Shown: positions 40,266-49,808 of the stretch, piece after piece
How the letters are laid out: every line of letters begins with the position of its first letter
Position numbering within the stretch: the first letter of the stretch is position 1
Assembly (NCBI GenBank): GCA_029254215.1
Contig: JAQWYA010000033.1
Coordinates: forward strand, 1-61,265
Source of the DNA: Pseudorhodobacter sp.
Lineage (GTDB): Bacteria; Pseudomonadota; Alphaproteobacteria; Rhodobacterales; Rhodobacteraceae
Direction of reading: 5' to 3'
DNA: 61,265 bases
Position numbers and translations under genes: made by a program
The notes under the pieces: model-generated
What the model was told of the DNA's origin: nothing
Databases searched by the model: none
Seen by the model: the letters and a program-made list of their open reading frames with translations, nothing else

Positions 40266-41354
40266 TTACATGCCCTGCGTACGGGTACGCTGACGGGTAT
40301 AAGCGCCGTCCGACTTGTCGATCCAGGAGGCCGAGGACTTCATCGAAGCCGTGTAGCTGTCATAGACGCGCTTATACAGCTCGTCGCCCATGTTCTCGTC
40401 ATGGACTTCCTGGCTGGCTTTCGCGAAGGCATCCCAGACGCTGTCCGGGAATTCCAGCGTTTTCACGCCAGCGGCCTGCAGGCGGGTCAAGGCTGCCGAG
40501 TTGTTCGACAGGAACTGCGACAGGTTGTACTGGTGGTTCTCGCCAGCGCAGGTCTCAACGATCTTCTGCTGTGCGGGGGTCAGCGATTCAAACACTTCGC
40601 GGTTCATCGCCAAGGACAGACCTGCACCCGGCTCATGGAAGCCAGCGGTGTAGTAGAACTTGGTGATTTCCTGGAAGCCGGCCTTTTCATCCGCCCAGGG
40701 GCCGATCCACTCAGTGCCGTCGATCGCGCCGGAAGCCAGCGCCTGATACACTTCGCCGCCCGGCAGGTTCTGCACGGAAGCGCCCAGCTTGCCGAGCGCC
40801 TTGCCGCCGAGGCCGGGCATACGGAACTTCAGACCGTTGAAGTCGTCAGCCGAGGTGATTTCCTTGCGGAACCAGCCACCAGCCTGTGCGCCGGTGTTGC
40901 CGCCGAGGAAGGACTTCAGACCAAAGATCTGACCCAGCTCGTCATGGAAAGCCGCGCCGCCGTCATGGTAGTACCAGTTCACCAGTTCCTGAGCCGTCAT
41001 GCCCATCGGAACGCAGGTAAAGAAAGCGTAGGACGGGTGCTGACCCACGAAGTAATAATCAGCGCCGTGATACATGTCAGCCTGACCCGAGGTCACGGCG
41101 TCAAAGACTTCGAACGCGCCGACGAGTTCGCCTGCAGCTTTCAGATCAACGGTCAGCTGACCATCGGTCATCGCGGTGATCATGTCTGCGTTGCGCTGAG
41201 CGGCGTCATGCACACCGGCCAGACCACGGCCCCAGGTCGTGACCAGCGTCAGGGTGCGGTTGCCCTGCGCATACATCGGTGCTGCCAGCGTTGACGCTGC
41301 GGCAGCAGTTGCACCACCAACGGCGGCTTTCGTCAAAAAGGAACGACGATCCAT
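40266..41354 (-). CDS. TRAP transporter substrate-binding protein (TakP/lactate-type DctP), Tat signal
   Basis: MDRRSFLTKAAVGGATAAAASTLAAPMYAQG; LKFRMPGLGGKALGKLGASVQNLPGGEVYQALASGAIDGTEWIGPWADEKAGF. Confidence 0.93.
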   Translation of the reverse strand: MDRRSFLTKAAVGGATAAAASTLAAPMYAQGNRTLTLVTTWGRGLAGVHDAAQRNADMITAMTDGQLTVDLKAAGELVGAFEVFDAVTSGQADMYHGADYYFVGQHPSYAFFTCVPMGMTAQELVNWYYHDGGAAFHDELGQIFGLKSFLGGNTGAQAGGWFRKEITSADDFNGLKFRMPGLGGKALGKLGASVQNLPGGEVYQALASGAIDGTEWIGPWADEKAGFQEITKFYYTAGFHEPGAGLSLAMNREVFESLTPAQQKIVETCAGENHQYNLSQFLSNNSAALTRLQAAGVKTLEFPDSVWDAFAKASQEVHDENMGDELYKRVYDSYTASMKSSASWIDKSDGAYTRQRTRTQGM

Positions 41355-41433
41355 TTAGTTTCCTCCCAATGAGCCAGCCTTTGTGGCTGACGTTATCGTG
41401 ATCGGACCATAACGCGAGGCGCCTGTCTGTAAA

Positions 41434-41459
41434 TACCTAGTACTGCGTAGACCTCGTAG
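41434..41459. promoter_or_regulatory. Repeated CGTAG/AGTA half-sites between TRAP operon and two-component genes
   Basis: tacctagtactgcgtagacctcgtag: TACctaGTA inverted repeat and two CGTAG direct repeats. Confidence 0.35.
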
Positions 41460-41588
41460 TTTTGCAGAACCGGTTTTGGGATTTTGGGAAGGCAGGGTTG
41501 AATTTTACGGTGTTTATTGGCGCATGTCGCGGGTGATTGACGCAAAGCGCCCCGCACCGCATTCTGCGATTCGAACCGGGGGAGGCCC

Positions 41589-43004
41589 ATGACAAGCCAA
41601 CAGGTCCAGCCGCCACGCTGGAAACTCAGCTACGGGCAAAAGGTGTTTTTGCTGGCGACAGTGCCTTTGGTGCTGGCGATGCTGACGCTTGGGATCCTTG
41701 TCGGACGCGAGGCGCGCGAGATGTCGGAACGGGAGATCGCCGGGCTGGAAAGCCAGATGATCGCCGCCAAAAAAGCCGAATTGCGCAACTACCTCTCGAT
41801 TGCCCGCACCGCCTTTGGCCCGATCTATGGCAATGCCCTGCCCGATGACGAAGAGGCAAAGACCGAAGTGTTGCAGATCCTCGCGGCCATGACCTATGGC
41901 AATGAAGGGTTTTTCTTCGTCTATGACTATGAGGGCACGAACCTTGTCTCTCCGCGCCAGACATGGCTGATTGAACGCAACTGGAAAGGCTTGAAGGATG
42001 CCGAGGGCACGCCCGTCGTTGGCAAGCTGATCGAACTGGCCCGGCAAGGGGCGGGGTATCACAGCTATATCTGGCCCAAACCCAGCACGGGCGAAGAGGC
42101 CACGATGGTGTCTTATGTCGTCGGCCTGCAGGATTGGCGCTGGGCGATTGGTACCGGGATTTTCATTGACGATGTGCTGGAATCGGTCGCCGCCGCGCGG
42201 GCCGAGACAGAGGCGCGGGTTCGGCGTACCTTCCTTTATATTGGCGGCATCACCTTTGCCTCGGTTCTGGCGGTGTTTTTGTCGGGGATCGTCTTGAACC
42301 TGCGTGAGCGCAGATTGGCGGAAGACAAACTGAAACGCCTCACACAGCGGGTTTTCGACACACAGGAAGAAGAGCGCGGCCGCGTGGCGCGCGAATTGCA
42401 TGACAGTATCAGCCAGATCCTTGTGGGCGTGCGCTATACGCTGGAACTGGCGCGCAGACGGCAGGCCACGGGCGATTTGCGGGCGGGCGACAGCCTCAAT
42501 TCCGGGATCGACCATTTGAACGGGGCCATTCAAGAGGTCCGGCGGATTAGCCGTGATTTGCGCCCCGGCGTGCTGGACGATCTGGGCCTTGGCCCTGCCC
42601 TGCAATCGCTGGCCGAAGAATTCGGAAAGCGGACCGGCATCGAAGTGGAGTTTGAAACCGTGGTGTTCCGCAATCGGCTTGATCAGGACGCCAAGATCGC
42701 CCTCTACCGGATCGCTCAGGAAGCGCTGACCAATATCGAACGCCATTCAGAGGCCTCCAAGGTCACGCTTCTGGTGCGCGGAACCAAATCGGGGGCGATC
42801 CTGCGCATTCAGGACAACGGGCGCGGAATGCAGGCCGGCCCGCGTGAAACCCCCGGCCTTGGATTGCGCAACATGGCCGAGCGGATGGAGCGGCTTGACG
42901 GCACTCTGCGGATCCTGTCTTCCAAGACCGGCACTGTGATCGAGGCGCAGGTGCCCCTGTCGCATATGCTCCCCCCCGCCGGGCGCAGCAAGGAGACCGC
43001 ATGA
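41589..43004 (+). CDS. Cache-domain sensor histidine kinase (NarX/HPK7-type)
   Basis: N-terminal TM and periplasmic Cache-like region, RVARELHDSISQILVGVRYTLELA H-box, GLGLRNMAERMERLDGTL. Confidence 0.93.
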   Translation: MTSQQVQPPRWKLSYGQKVFLLATVPLVLAMLTLGILVGREAREMSEREIAGLESQMIAAKKAELRNYLSIARTAFGPIYGNALPDDEEAKTEVLQILAAMTYGNEGFFFVYDYEGTNLVSPRQTWLIERNWKGLKDAEGTPVVGKLIELARQGAGYHSYIWPKPSTGEEATMVSYVVGLQDWRWAIGTGIFIDDVLESVAAARAETEARVRRTFLYIGGITFASVLAVFLSGIVLNLRERRLAEDKLKRLTQRVFDTQEEERGRVARELHDSISQILVGVRYTLELARRRQATGDLRAGDSLNSGIDHLNGAIQEVRRISRDLRPGVLDDLGLGPALQSLAEEFGKRTGIEVEFETVVFRNRLDQDAKIALYRIAQEALTNIERHSEASKVTLLVRGTKSGAILRIQDNGRGMQAGPRETPGLGLRNMAERMERLDGTLRILSSKTGTVIEAQVPLSHMLPPAGRSKETA

Positions 43005-43669
43005 CCCTTTCCCCTCCGACCCAACAGGCGCCAGAGGCGCGCATCCGGGTGCTGATCGTCGACGATCACCCGATGGTCGCCCAAGGGATCAGTGCCATTC
43101 TGGAAACCTATGACGATATTCAGGTTGTGGGCTGTCTTTCCAACGGGCGCGAGGCGATTGACCGCGTGGCCGAATTCGACCCGGATGTGCTGCTGCTGGA
43201 TCTGAACATGCCGCAGGTCAACGGGCTGGCCGCGACCGAGATCATTCTGGAAAAGCGCCCCGATACGCGCATTCTGATCCTGTCGATGCATGACAGTCCC
43301 GAATATATCAACACGGCCCTGAACCATGGCGCGATGGGCTATCTGCTCAAGGACGTTCCCACCGAAGAGATCAAGCTGGCCATCGACAAGGTGATGCAGG
43401 GCGCACAATATCTTTGCGCGGGCGCGGTCGGAGCGTTGCGCCCGGCGGGAGGCAATGCCCGCGAATCCCTCACCAGCCGCGAACAGACGATCCTTTTGGA
43501 ACTCGCGCAGGGCAAGTCGAACAAGGACGTGGCGCTGGCGCTGGATATCTCGGTGCGCACGGTGGAAACCCACCGCAAGAACATCAAGCGCAAGCTGGGC
43601 ATCAGCTCCACCGCCGGGCTGACGCGCTATGCGCTGGAACATGGCGTCTTGCAGGGCACCGGCAACTGA
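43001..43669 (+). CDS. LuxR/NarL-family response regulator
   Basis: VLIVDDHPMVAQGISAILE, DVLLLDLNMPQVNGL, LTSREQTILLELAQGKSNKDVALALDISVRTVETHRKNI. Confidence 0.96.
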   Translation: MTLSPPTQQAPEARIRVLIVDDHPMVAQGISAILETYDDIQVVGCLSNGREAIDRVAEFDPDVLLLDLNMPQVNGLAATEIILEKRPDTRILILSMHDSPEYINTALNHGAMGYLLKDVPTEEIKLAIDKVMQGAQYLCAGAVGALRPAGGNARESLTSREQTILLELAQGKSNKDVALALDISVRTVETHRKNIKRKLGISSTAGLTRYALEHGVLQGTGN

Positions 43670-43684
43670 CGAAAGGGGACCCGA

Positions 43685-44071
43685 GTGTTCAGCTATATCT
43701 GTGTCGGCAGCAATGACCTGCCCCGCTCAGTTGCCTTTTACGATGCGGTCATGGCGGTGCTTGGCCATCCGCGGATCGACTATACCGAAGGCGAAAGCGC
43801 GACCTGGGGTAAGGACGAACCCGGCCCGCATTTATGGGTCTGCCTGCCTTTTGACAACAGGCCCGCGACGGCGGGAAATGGGTCGATGTTCACGCTGTCA
43901 GCCGCAACCCGAGCCGAGGTCGCGGCGGTTCATGCCGCAGCCCTTGCACAGGGGGGAAGCTGCGAAGGCCCACCCGGCCTGCGCCCGCAATACGGCCCGC
44001 ATTTCTACACCGCTTATATGCGGGACCCGGATGGCAACAAGTTCAATGCGGTCTGTTACGCCCCCGCCTGA
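43685..44071 (+). CDS. VOC/glyoxalase family protein
   Basis: YICVGSNDLPRSVAFYDAVMAVLGH...YTAYMRDPDGNKFNAVCY. Confidence 0.93.
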   Translation: MFSYICVGSNDLPRSVAFYDAVMAVLGHPRIDYTEGESATWGKDEPGPHLWVCLPFDNRPATAGNGSMFTLSAATRAEVAAVHAAALAQGGSCEGPPGLRPQYGPHFYTAYMRDPDGNKFNAVCYAPA

Positions 44072-44106
44072 GTTCTGGAACACCTGAACTACAAAGCCCA
44101 AACGCA

Positions 44107-44133
44107 AAAGGCCCCCGGATGATCGGGGGCCTT
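44107..44133. terminator. Terminator hairpin between convergent genes
   Basis: aaaggcccccg-gatgat-cgggggccttt. Confidence 0.85.
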
Positions 44134-44152
44134 TCGTCAGCCTATCGTGCCC

Positions 44153-46054
44153 TTAGCCGATGATCGCATTGTCATCGCGCTTGATCGCGACGATGGCAGA
44201 GCGGGCAAGCTTGCCTTCCCCATCCGGGAAGGGCGCCGCCGGGTGCTGGATGCCCACAAACATCGTCCGCTTGTCGGCCGACCATGTGATCCCGGTGACT
44301 TCAGAGCCGACCGGCGCGGTCAGGAACCGTTCAATCCGTCCGGTTACGGGGTCGCCTGCCAGCATCTGGTTGTTGCCCATCCCGGCAAAATCGCCCTCGT
44401 TGCTGTCTTCACCATCGGTCTGGATCCAGACGAGGCCCGTGCTGTCGAACATCATCCCGTCGGGCGAGTTGAACATGTTGCCTTCGTTGATATTGCCCGA
44501 TCCGGCATAGGCATCTTTATGGACCACCGGGTTGCCAGCCATCACATACAGATCCCAGTCGAAATCGACGGCGGCATGGTCGTCATTCTCGGGATACCAG
44601 CGCACGATCTGGCCATAGTTGTTCTCGGCGCGCGGGTTCGGGCCGCCAACCGGGGTCTCATCCCCCCCGGCATTCGGCTTGACGCCGCGACGCGAGTTGT
44701 TGGTCAGGCAGCAATAGCCCTCAACCGCAACCGGGTTCACGGCCACCCATTCCGGGCGGTCCATCGTTGTCGCCCCGACCTTGGAGGCCGCAATCCGGGT
44801 GTGAATGCAGATTTCCGCCTGTGTCATCCCCGTCAACTCTGGCGTCAGGGCCAGCCATTCGCCTTTGCCATCCTCAGTGAAGCGGGCAACGAACAGGTTG
44901 CCATCATCCAGCAGGGTCGAGGTATCGCCACCCGGCACATAAATCCCGTTGGAGACATATTTGTACAGGAACTCGCCCCGCTCATCATCGCCCATGTAAA
45001 CGACGACACGACCATCGCGGGCGATGACACAGGCGGCGTTCTCATGCTTGATGCGGCCAAGGGCGGTGCGCTTGACCGGGGTGGCGCTGGCGTCCGAGGG
45101 GTCGATCTCCACGACATAGCCCGCGCGGTTCGGCTCATTCGGGTTTTGCGAGAAATCAAAGCGCGCGTCGAACTTCTCATAGGCATAGCGGGTTTCCGCG
45201 CCGATGCCGTAGCGCTTGAATTCGGGGCTGATCTCGATCTCGGCATTGGTGGAGCCGAAATAGCCGTTAAAATTCTCTTCGCAGGTCAGGTAGGTGCCCC
45301 AGGGGGTCTTGCCCGCACCGCAGTTGTTGAAGGTGCCAAGGCTTTCGGTCCCGGCCGGGTCGGCGGCGGTTTTCAGAAGGTCATGACCCGCAGCCGGGCC
45401 CGAGATTTTCATCGGGGTCAGATGGGTGATCCGGCGGTTAAAGGGGCTGTCAACGACAGGTGCCCAGCCATCCGGGCCTTCGGCCACTTCGAATACCGCA
45501 ACGCCCTGAAGGTTTTGCAGCTTGCGCACGTCTTCAAGCGAGGCCGGAACGCCGTCAGCGGTATGGGGCAGGTTGATTTCGGGGTTCACATATTCATGGT
45601 TGACCGCGATCACCTGATGGCTGCCGATGGTAAACATCTCCATCCCGTCGGTGTTTTCACCGAATACCCGGTCAGCGCTGGCCGCATCGCCGCCCGTGGC
45701 ATGATCAAACGCGACCGCATCCGAAAACAGCTTGTCGCCCCAGCGCACCAGAATGTCCCAGGAATAGCCTTCGGGCACATGGACCGTGGCATCCGTTGCG
45801 ATTCCGATCGGCTTGAAGGCAAAGCGGGTGGCGGCAGCCTGCGCCTGTGCAGAAGTGGAGGAAAGCATCGTGCCCATCCCCATCGCGGCCGCGCCCGACC
45901 CAAAGGCCAGAAGGCCCGACAGGAAGCCCCGGCGCGAGATCGCAGCCTCGACCACCTGATCGAAGCCTTGGGTCGCAGGGCGCGGGTCGCGCAATTCATC
46001 AAATTCGTCGAACGAAAGGTGACGCGTGTCGATATCTTTCATCATCTTCTCCAT
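44153..46054 (-). CDS. PhoX-family alkaline phosphatase (DUF839), Tat signal
   Basis: ISRRGFLSGLLAFGSGAAAMGMG; NNCGAGKTPWGTYLTCEENFNGYF; MVFVGIQHPAAPFPDGEG. Confidence 0.92.
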   Translation of the reverse strand: MEKMMKDIDTRHLSFDEFDELRDPRPATQGFDQVVEAAISRRGFLSGLLAFGSGAAAMGMGTMLSSTSAQAQAAATRFAFKPIGIATDATVHVPEGYSWDILVRWGDKLFSDAVAFDHATGGDAASADRVFGENTDGMEMFTIGSHQVIAVNHEYVNPEINLPHTADGVPASLEDVRKLQNLQGVAVFEVAEGPDGWAPVVDSPFNRRITHLTPMKISGPAAGHDLLKTAADPAGTESLGTFNNCGAGKTPWGTYLTCEENFNGYFGSTNAEIEISPEFKRYGIGAETRYAYEKFDARFDFSQNPNEPNRAGYVVEIDPSDASATPVKRTALGRIKHENAACVIARDGRVVVYMGDDERGEFLYKYVSNGIYVPGGDTSTLLDDGNLFVARFTEDGKGEWLALTPELTGMTQAEICIHTRIAASKVGATTMDRPEWVAVNPVAVEGYCCLTNNSRRGVKPNAGGDETPVGGPNPRAENNYGQIVRWYPENDDHAAVDFDWDLYVMAGNPVVHKDAYAGSGNINEGNMFNSPDGMMFDSTGLVWIQTDGEDSNEGDFAGMGNNQMLAGDPVTGRIERFLTAPVGSEVTGITWSADKRTMFVGIQHPAAPFPDGEGKLARSAIVAIKRDDNAIIG

Positions 46055-46322
46055 ACCAGCGGATTGCGTGGCCCGGACAGGTTTGCCCCCGGCCTTGACG
46101 CCGTTTACCGCCGTTGGGTGACAGTTCGACAAAGGGTTTATAGGAGTTTCGTAACAACCCGCCGCCCCTGCAAGGCTCAAATTTCGCGGTTCTTTCGGAT
46201 AAATCGCACCAGTCGCAACTTTCGGAAAGGTTTTTTTCACCCTGCGACACTTTATTCCGCCTTTTGGCGGTTGACGCGGGTTTTCACCCGCCATAAGGTC
46301 GCCCGGCTTCTAGGGGAAAATC

Positions 46323-46370
46323 ATGACCGATCTCGTCGTCATTGTGGAAAGAAGGCGCAGGGGCCGGTAA
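46323..46370 (+). CDS. Candidate leader peptide MTDLVVIVERRRRGR upstream of ilvI
   Basis: ATG...TAA 16 codons with Leu-Val-Val-Ile-Val run, followed by a terminator-like hairpin and then ilvI. Confidence 0.65.
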   Translation: MTDLVVIVERRRRGR

Positions 46371-46395
46371 CGGAAATCCAGACGGATACCCTTGC

Positions 46396-46424
46396 GCCCC
46401 CGATTAACCCCCGGGGGCTTTTTG
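46396..46424 (+). terminator. Attenuator-type terminator hairpin in the ilvI leader
   Basis: gcccccg-attaacccc-cgggggc-ttttt. Confidence 0.65.
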
Positions 46425-46487
46425 TTGCGAAAACGGCCGTCTCTGCGGCACCAATGCCGAAGGTTCGGCGCTTGAGGATGAAAGACG

Positions 46488-48242
46488 ATGACCAGATCAA
46501 TGACCGGAGCCAGAATGGTGGTTGAAGCCTTGCGCGAACAGGGCGTTGACGTTGTTTTCGGATATCCGGGCGGGGCCGTCCTGCCGATTTACGATGAAAT
46601 CTTCCAACAGAACGATATCCGCCACATTCTGGTGCGGCACGAACAGGGTGCAGTGCATATGGCCGAGGGCTATGCGCGCTCGACCGGTAAGCCGGGCGTT
46701 GTGCTGGTGACTTCTGGCCCTGGCGCGACCAATGCAGTAACCGGACTGACCGATGCGCTGATGGACAGCATTCCGCTGGTGGTTCTGACCGGGCAGGTGC
46801 CGACCTTCATGATCGGGACAGACGGGTTCCAAGAAGCCGATACCGTTGGCATCACCCGCCCCTGCACCAAGCATAACTGGCTGGTCAAGGATACCGACAA
46901 ACTGTCCGAGGTGATCCATCAGGCGTTTCATGTCGCCACCAAGGGCCGCCCCGGCCCGGTGCTGATCGACATTCCGAAGGATGTGCAATTCGCAACCGGC
47001 GAATACACCCCCATGCCGAAAGCCAAGGTGACCCATTACCAGCCGCGCGTGAAGGGCGATATGGAAGCCATCACCCGCATGGTTGAGATGATGGAAACCG
47101 CCGAGCGGCCGCTGTTTTACACCGGCGGCGGGGTCATCAACTCTGGCCCGGCGGCAAGCCAGTTGTTGCGCGAATTCGTGGCGGCGACCGGGTTCCCGAT
47201 CACCTCGACCCTGATGGGTCTGGGCGCTTACCCTGCCAGCGGAGAGAACTGGCTTGGCATGCTGGGGATGCACGGGCTTTACGAGGCGAACCTTGCCATG
47301 CATGGCTGCGACCTGATGCTGAACATCGGGGCGCGGTTTGACGACCGGATCACTGGGCGGATTGCCGATTTCAGCCCGAACAGCCGCAAAGTGCATGTCG
47401 ATATCGACGCCTCCAGCCTGAACAAGGTGATCCGGGCGGATGTGCCGATCCTGGGCGACGTGGGCCATGTGCTGGAAGATGCGCTGCGCCTGTGGAAAGC
47501 GCGTGGGCGCAAGTTGAACAAGGCCGGGTTGGCGAAATGGTGGAAGCAGATCAATGAATGGCGGGCCGTGAAATGCCTGACCTACAAGAACTCTGCCACC
47601 GTCATCAAACCGCAATATGCGCTGGAGCGGCTGGAAGCCCTGACCAAGGGGATGGACCGCTATATCACCACCGAAGTCGGCCAGCATCAGATGTGGGCGG
47701 CGCAATTCCTGGGCTTCGAGGACCCGAACCGCTGGATGACAAGCGGTGGTCTGGGGACGATGGGCTATGGGCTTCCGGCCTCGATCGGGGTGCAGGTGGC
47801 GCATCCCGAGGCGCTGGTGATAAACGTGGCGGGAGAGGCCTCTTGGCTGATGAACATGCAGGAAATGGGCACGGCGATGCAGTTCCGCGCACCGGTCAAG
47901 CAGTTCATCCTCAACAATGAGCGGTTGGGCATGGTGCGCCAGTGGCAAGAATTGCTGCATGGCGAGCGCTATTCGCAAAGCTGGTCGGAAAGCCTGCCCG
48001 ATTTCGTGAAACTGGCGGAGGCTTTTGGTTGCAAGGGTATCCAGTGTAAGGACCCGAAGGATCTGGACGATGCGATCATGGAGATGATCAAATATGATGG
48101 TCCGGTGATTTTTGACTGCCTCGTGGAAAAGCACGAAAACTGCTTCCCGATGATCCCGAGCGGCAAGCCGCATAACGAGATGCTTCTGGGAGAAGCGGAT
48201 ACGAAAGGGGCGATCGGATCCAAGGGAGCCGTTCTGGTCTGA
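46488..48242 (+). CDS. ilvI: Acetolactate synthase large subunit
   Basis: MTRSMTGARMVVEALREQGVDVVFGYPGGAVLPIYDEIF; ThDP motif region near VINVAGEASWLMNMQEM. Confidence 0.96.
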   Translation: MTRSMTGARMVVEALREQGVDVVFGYPGGAVLPIYDEIFQQNDIRHILVRHEQGAVHMAEGYARSTGKPGVVLVTSGPGATNAVTGLTDALMDSIPLVVLTGQVPTFMIGTDGFQEADTVGITRPCTKHNWLVKDTDKLSEVIHQAFHVATKGRPGPVLIDIPKDVQFATGEYTPMPKAKVTHYQPRVKGDMEAITRMVEMMETAERPLFYTGGGVINSGPAASQLLREFVAATGFPITSTLMGLGAYPASGENWLGMLGMHGLYEANLAMHGCDLMLNIGARFDDRITGRIADFSPNSRKVHVDIDASSLNKVIRADVPILGDVGHVLEDALRLWKARGRKLNKAGLAKWWKQINEWRAVKCLTYKNSATVIKPQYALERLEALTKGMDRYITTEVGQHQMWAAQFLGFEDPNRWMTSGGLGTMGYGLPASIGVQVAHPEALVINVAGEASWLMNMQEMGTAMQFRAPVKQFILNNERLGMVRQWQELLHGERYSQSWSESLPDFVKLAEAFGCKGIQCKDPKDLDDAIMEMIKYDGPVIFDCLVEKHENCFPMIPSGKPHNEMLLGEADTKGAIGSKGAVLV

Positions 48243-48262
48243 CCGTTTTTTTGCCGAGAGCG

Positions 48263-48314
48263 CCGGGGGTTTCACACCCCCGGACCCCCGTGGGATATTT
48301 TCAAACAGATGAAA
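48263..48314. repeat. Intergenic hairpin repeat, inverted copy, between ilvI and ilvN
   Basis: ccgggggtttcacacccccggacccccgtgggatattttcaaacagatgaaag; reverse complement matches the 8760/32934 copies. Confidence 0.8.
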
Positions 48315-48324
48315 GGGCGCAGTC

Positions 48325-48885
48325 ATGTCGCCGCTCAATATACAATCCGGCTCGACGAGCCATTCTGCCTATGATCTTCGCGACCCCCATGCCGAGGTGA
48401 TCGAACAGCATACGCTGGCGGTCGTGGTCGATAACGAAAGCGGCGTGCTGGCGCGGGTGATCGGGCTTTTCTCGGGTCGGGGCTATAATATCGAAAGCCT
48501 TACTGTCGCTGAGGTTGATCATGAGGGGCATCGCAGCCGCATCACGATCGTGACGCGGGGCACGCCCCAGGTGATCGTGCAGATCAAGGCGCAGTTGTTC
48601 CGGATGGTTCCGGTGCATGAGGTTCATGACCTGACCGTAGACGGGCCTTCGGTGCAGCGCGAGCTTGCCTTGTTCAAGGTGGCCGGCAAGGGTGACCATC
48701 GGATCGAGGCTTTGCGGCTGGCGGAGATCTTTCGGGCGAATGTGGTCGACAGTACGTTGGAGAGCTTTGTCTTCGAGATGACCGGAACGCCGGAAAAGAT
48801 TGATGCTTTTGCCGAACTCATGCGGCCTTTGGGGCTGCGCGAGATTGCGCGGACCGGGGTTGCGGCGCTGTCACGCGGGGCGTGA
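48325..48885 (+). CDS. ilvN: Acetolactate synthase small subunit
   Basis: HTLAVVVDNESGVLARVIGLFSGRGYNIESLTVAEVDHEGHRSRITIVTRG. Confidence 0.96.
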   Translation: MSPLNIQSGSTSHSAYDLRDPHAEVIEQHTLAVVVDNESGVLARVIGLFSGRGYNIESLTVAEVDHEGHRSRITIVTRGTPQVIVQIKAQLFRMVPVHEVHDLTVDGPSVQRELALFKVAGKGDHRIEALRLAEIFRANVVDSTLESFVFEMTGTPEKIDAFAELMRPLGLREIARTGVAALSRGA

Positions 48886-48913
48886 CGGACGTTTAACCGC
48901 AAGTTGAGATATG

Positions 48914-48942
48914 AAAAAGCCGGGCGGAGCGCCCGGCTTTTT
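48914..48942. terminator. Bidirectional terminator between ilvN and the enoyl-CoA hydratase gene
   Basis: aaaaagccgggcg-gag-cgcccggcttttt. Confidence 0.9.
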
Positions 48943-48962
48943 GCCATATTGGGGGCTTTGCC

Positions 48963-49739
48963 TTAGCGGCCTTCAAACTTCGCGGGGCGTTTTTCGAGAA
49001 AGGCAATAACGCCTTCCTTGAAGTCATAGGTCTGGCCGCAGGCGCCTTGCAAGCGGGCCTCCAGCGCCAGTTGCTGTTCAAGATCGTTGGAGAAGCTGGC
49101 GCGGATCGCGGTTTTGACGCCCCGGTAGGCCGCAGTCGGGCCTTGGGCGAGATGGCTGGCACGGGCTTGCCAATGGGCCGCAAACTCTGCCTCGGGGACG
49201 GCTTCATAGATCATGCCCCAATCGACGGCCTGACGCGCGGAGATCTTGTCGGCAAAGAGCGCCGCGCCCATCGCACGGGCCGCCCCGATCTGGCGTGGCA
49301 GCCAATAGGTGCCGCCCGCATCTGGTATAAGGCCGATCCGCGTGAAGGCCTGAATGAAGCTTGCCGTTTCGCTGGCGATAACGACATCGGCAGCTAAGGC
49401 GAGGTTGGCCCCTGCCCCGGCCGCAGCCCCGTTCACCGCCGAAATAGTCGGCACAGGGCAATCATAGATCGCGCGCAGCAAGGGTTCGTATTCGTCGCGC
49501 AGCGTCCGTTCCAGATCAATGCTGGCGATGCGCGGGCGATCCCCCAGATCCTGCCCCGAACAAAACGCACGCCCTGCCCCGGTCATGACCAGAACGCGCG
49601 CCGACTTCCCGGCCTGCCGCACCGCATGCAGCAGTTCCGCCCGCATCTGGCTGGAAAGCGCGTTCATCACTTCGGGACGGCTGAGGGTAATCACCCCGAC
49701 ATTATTCGTCTCGGCATAGGTGATCGTTTCATAGATCAT
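48963..49739 (-). CDS. Enoyl-CoA hydratase/isomerase (PaaG-like)
   Basis: VITLSRPEVMNALSSQMRAELLHAV; GAGRAFCSGQDLGDR; GLIPDAGGTYWLPRQIG. Confidence 0.92.
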   Translation of the reverse strand: MIYETITYAETNNVGVITLSRPEVMNALSSQMRAELLHAVRQAGKSARVLVMTGAGRAFCSGQDLGDRPRIASIDLERTLRDEYEPLLRAIYDCPVPTISAVNGAAAGAGANLALAADVVIASETASFIQAFTRIGLIPDAGGTYWLPRQIGAARAMGAALFADKISARQAVDWGMIYEAVPEAEFAAHWQARASHLAQGPTAAYRGVKTAIRASFSNDLEQQLALEARLQGACGQTYDFKEGVIAFLEKRPAKFEGR

Positions 49740-49808
49740 GGCTGGCTTCCCATCTGTTACGCGACTGGCTTAACCGCTTGGCACCGCAAGAGGAAGCGGG
49801 ACGGCGCG

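Noticed and set aside
46110-46160. Possible Pho box upstream of the PhoX gene (minus strand ttgtcgaactgtcac)
   Set aside because: The half-sites are 8 bp apart, not the 11-bp period expected of a Pho box; only one CTGTCA half-site is convincing.
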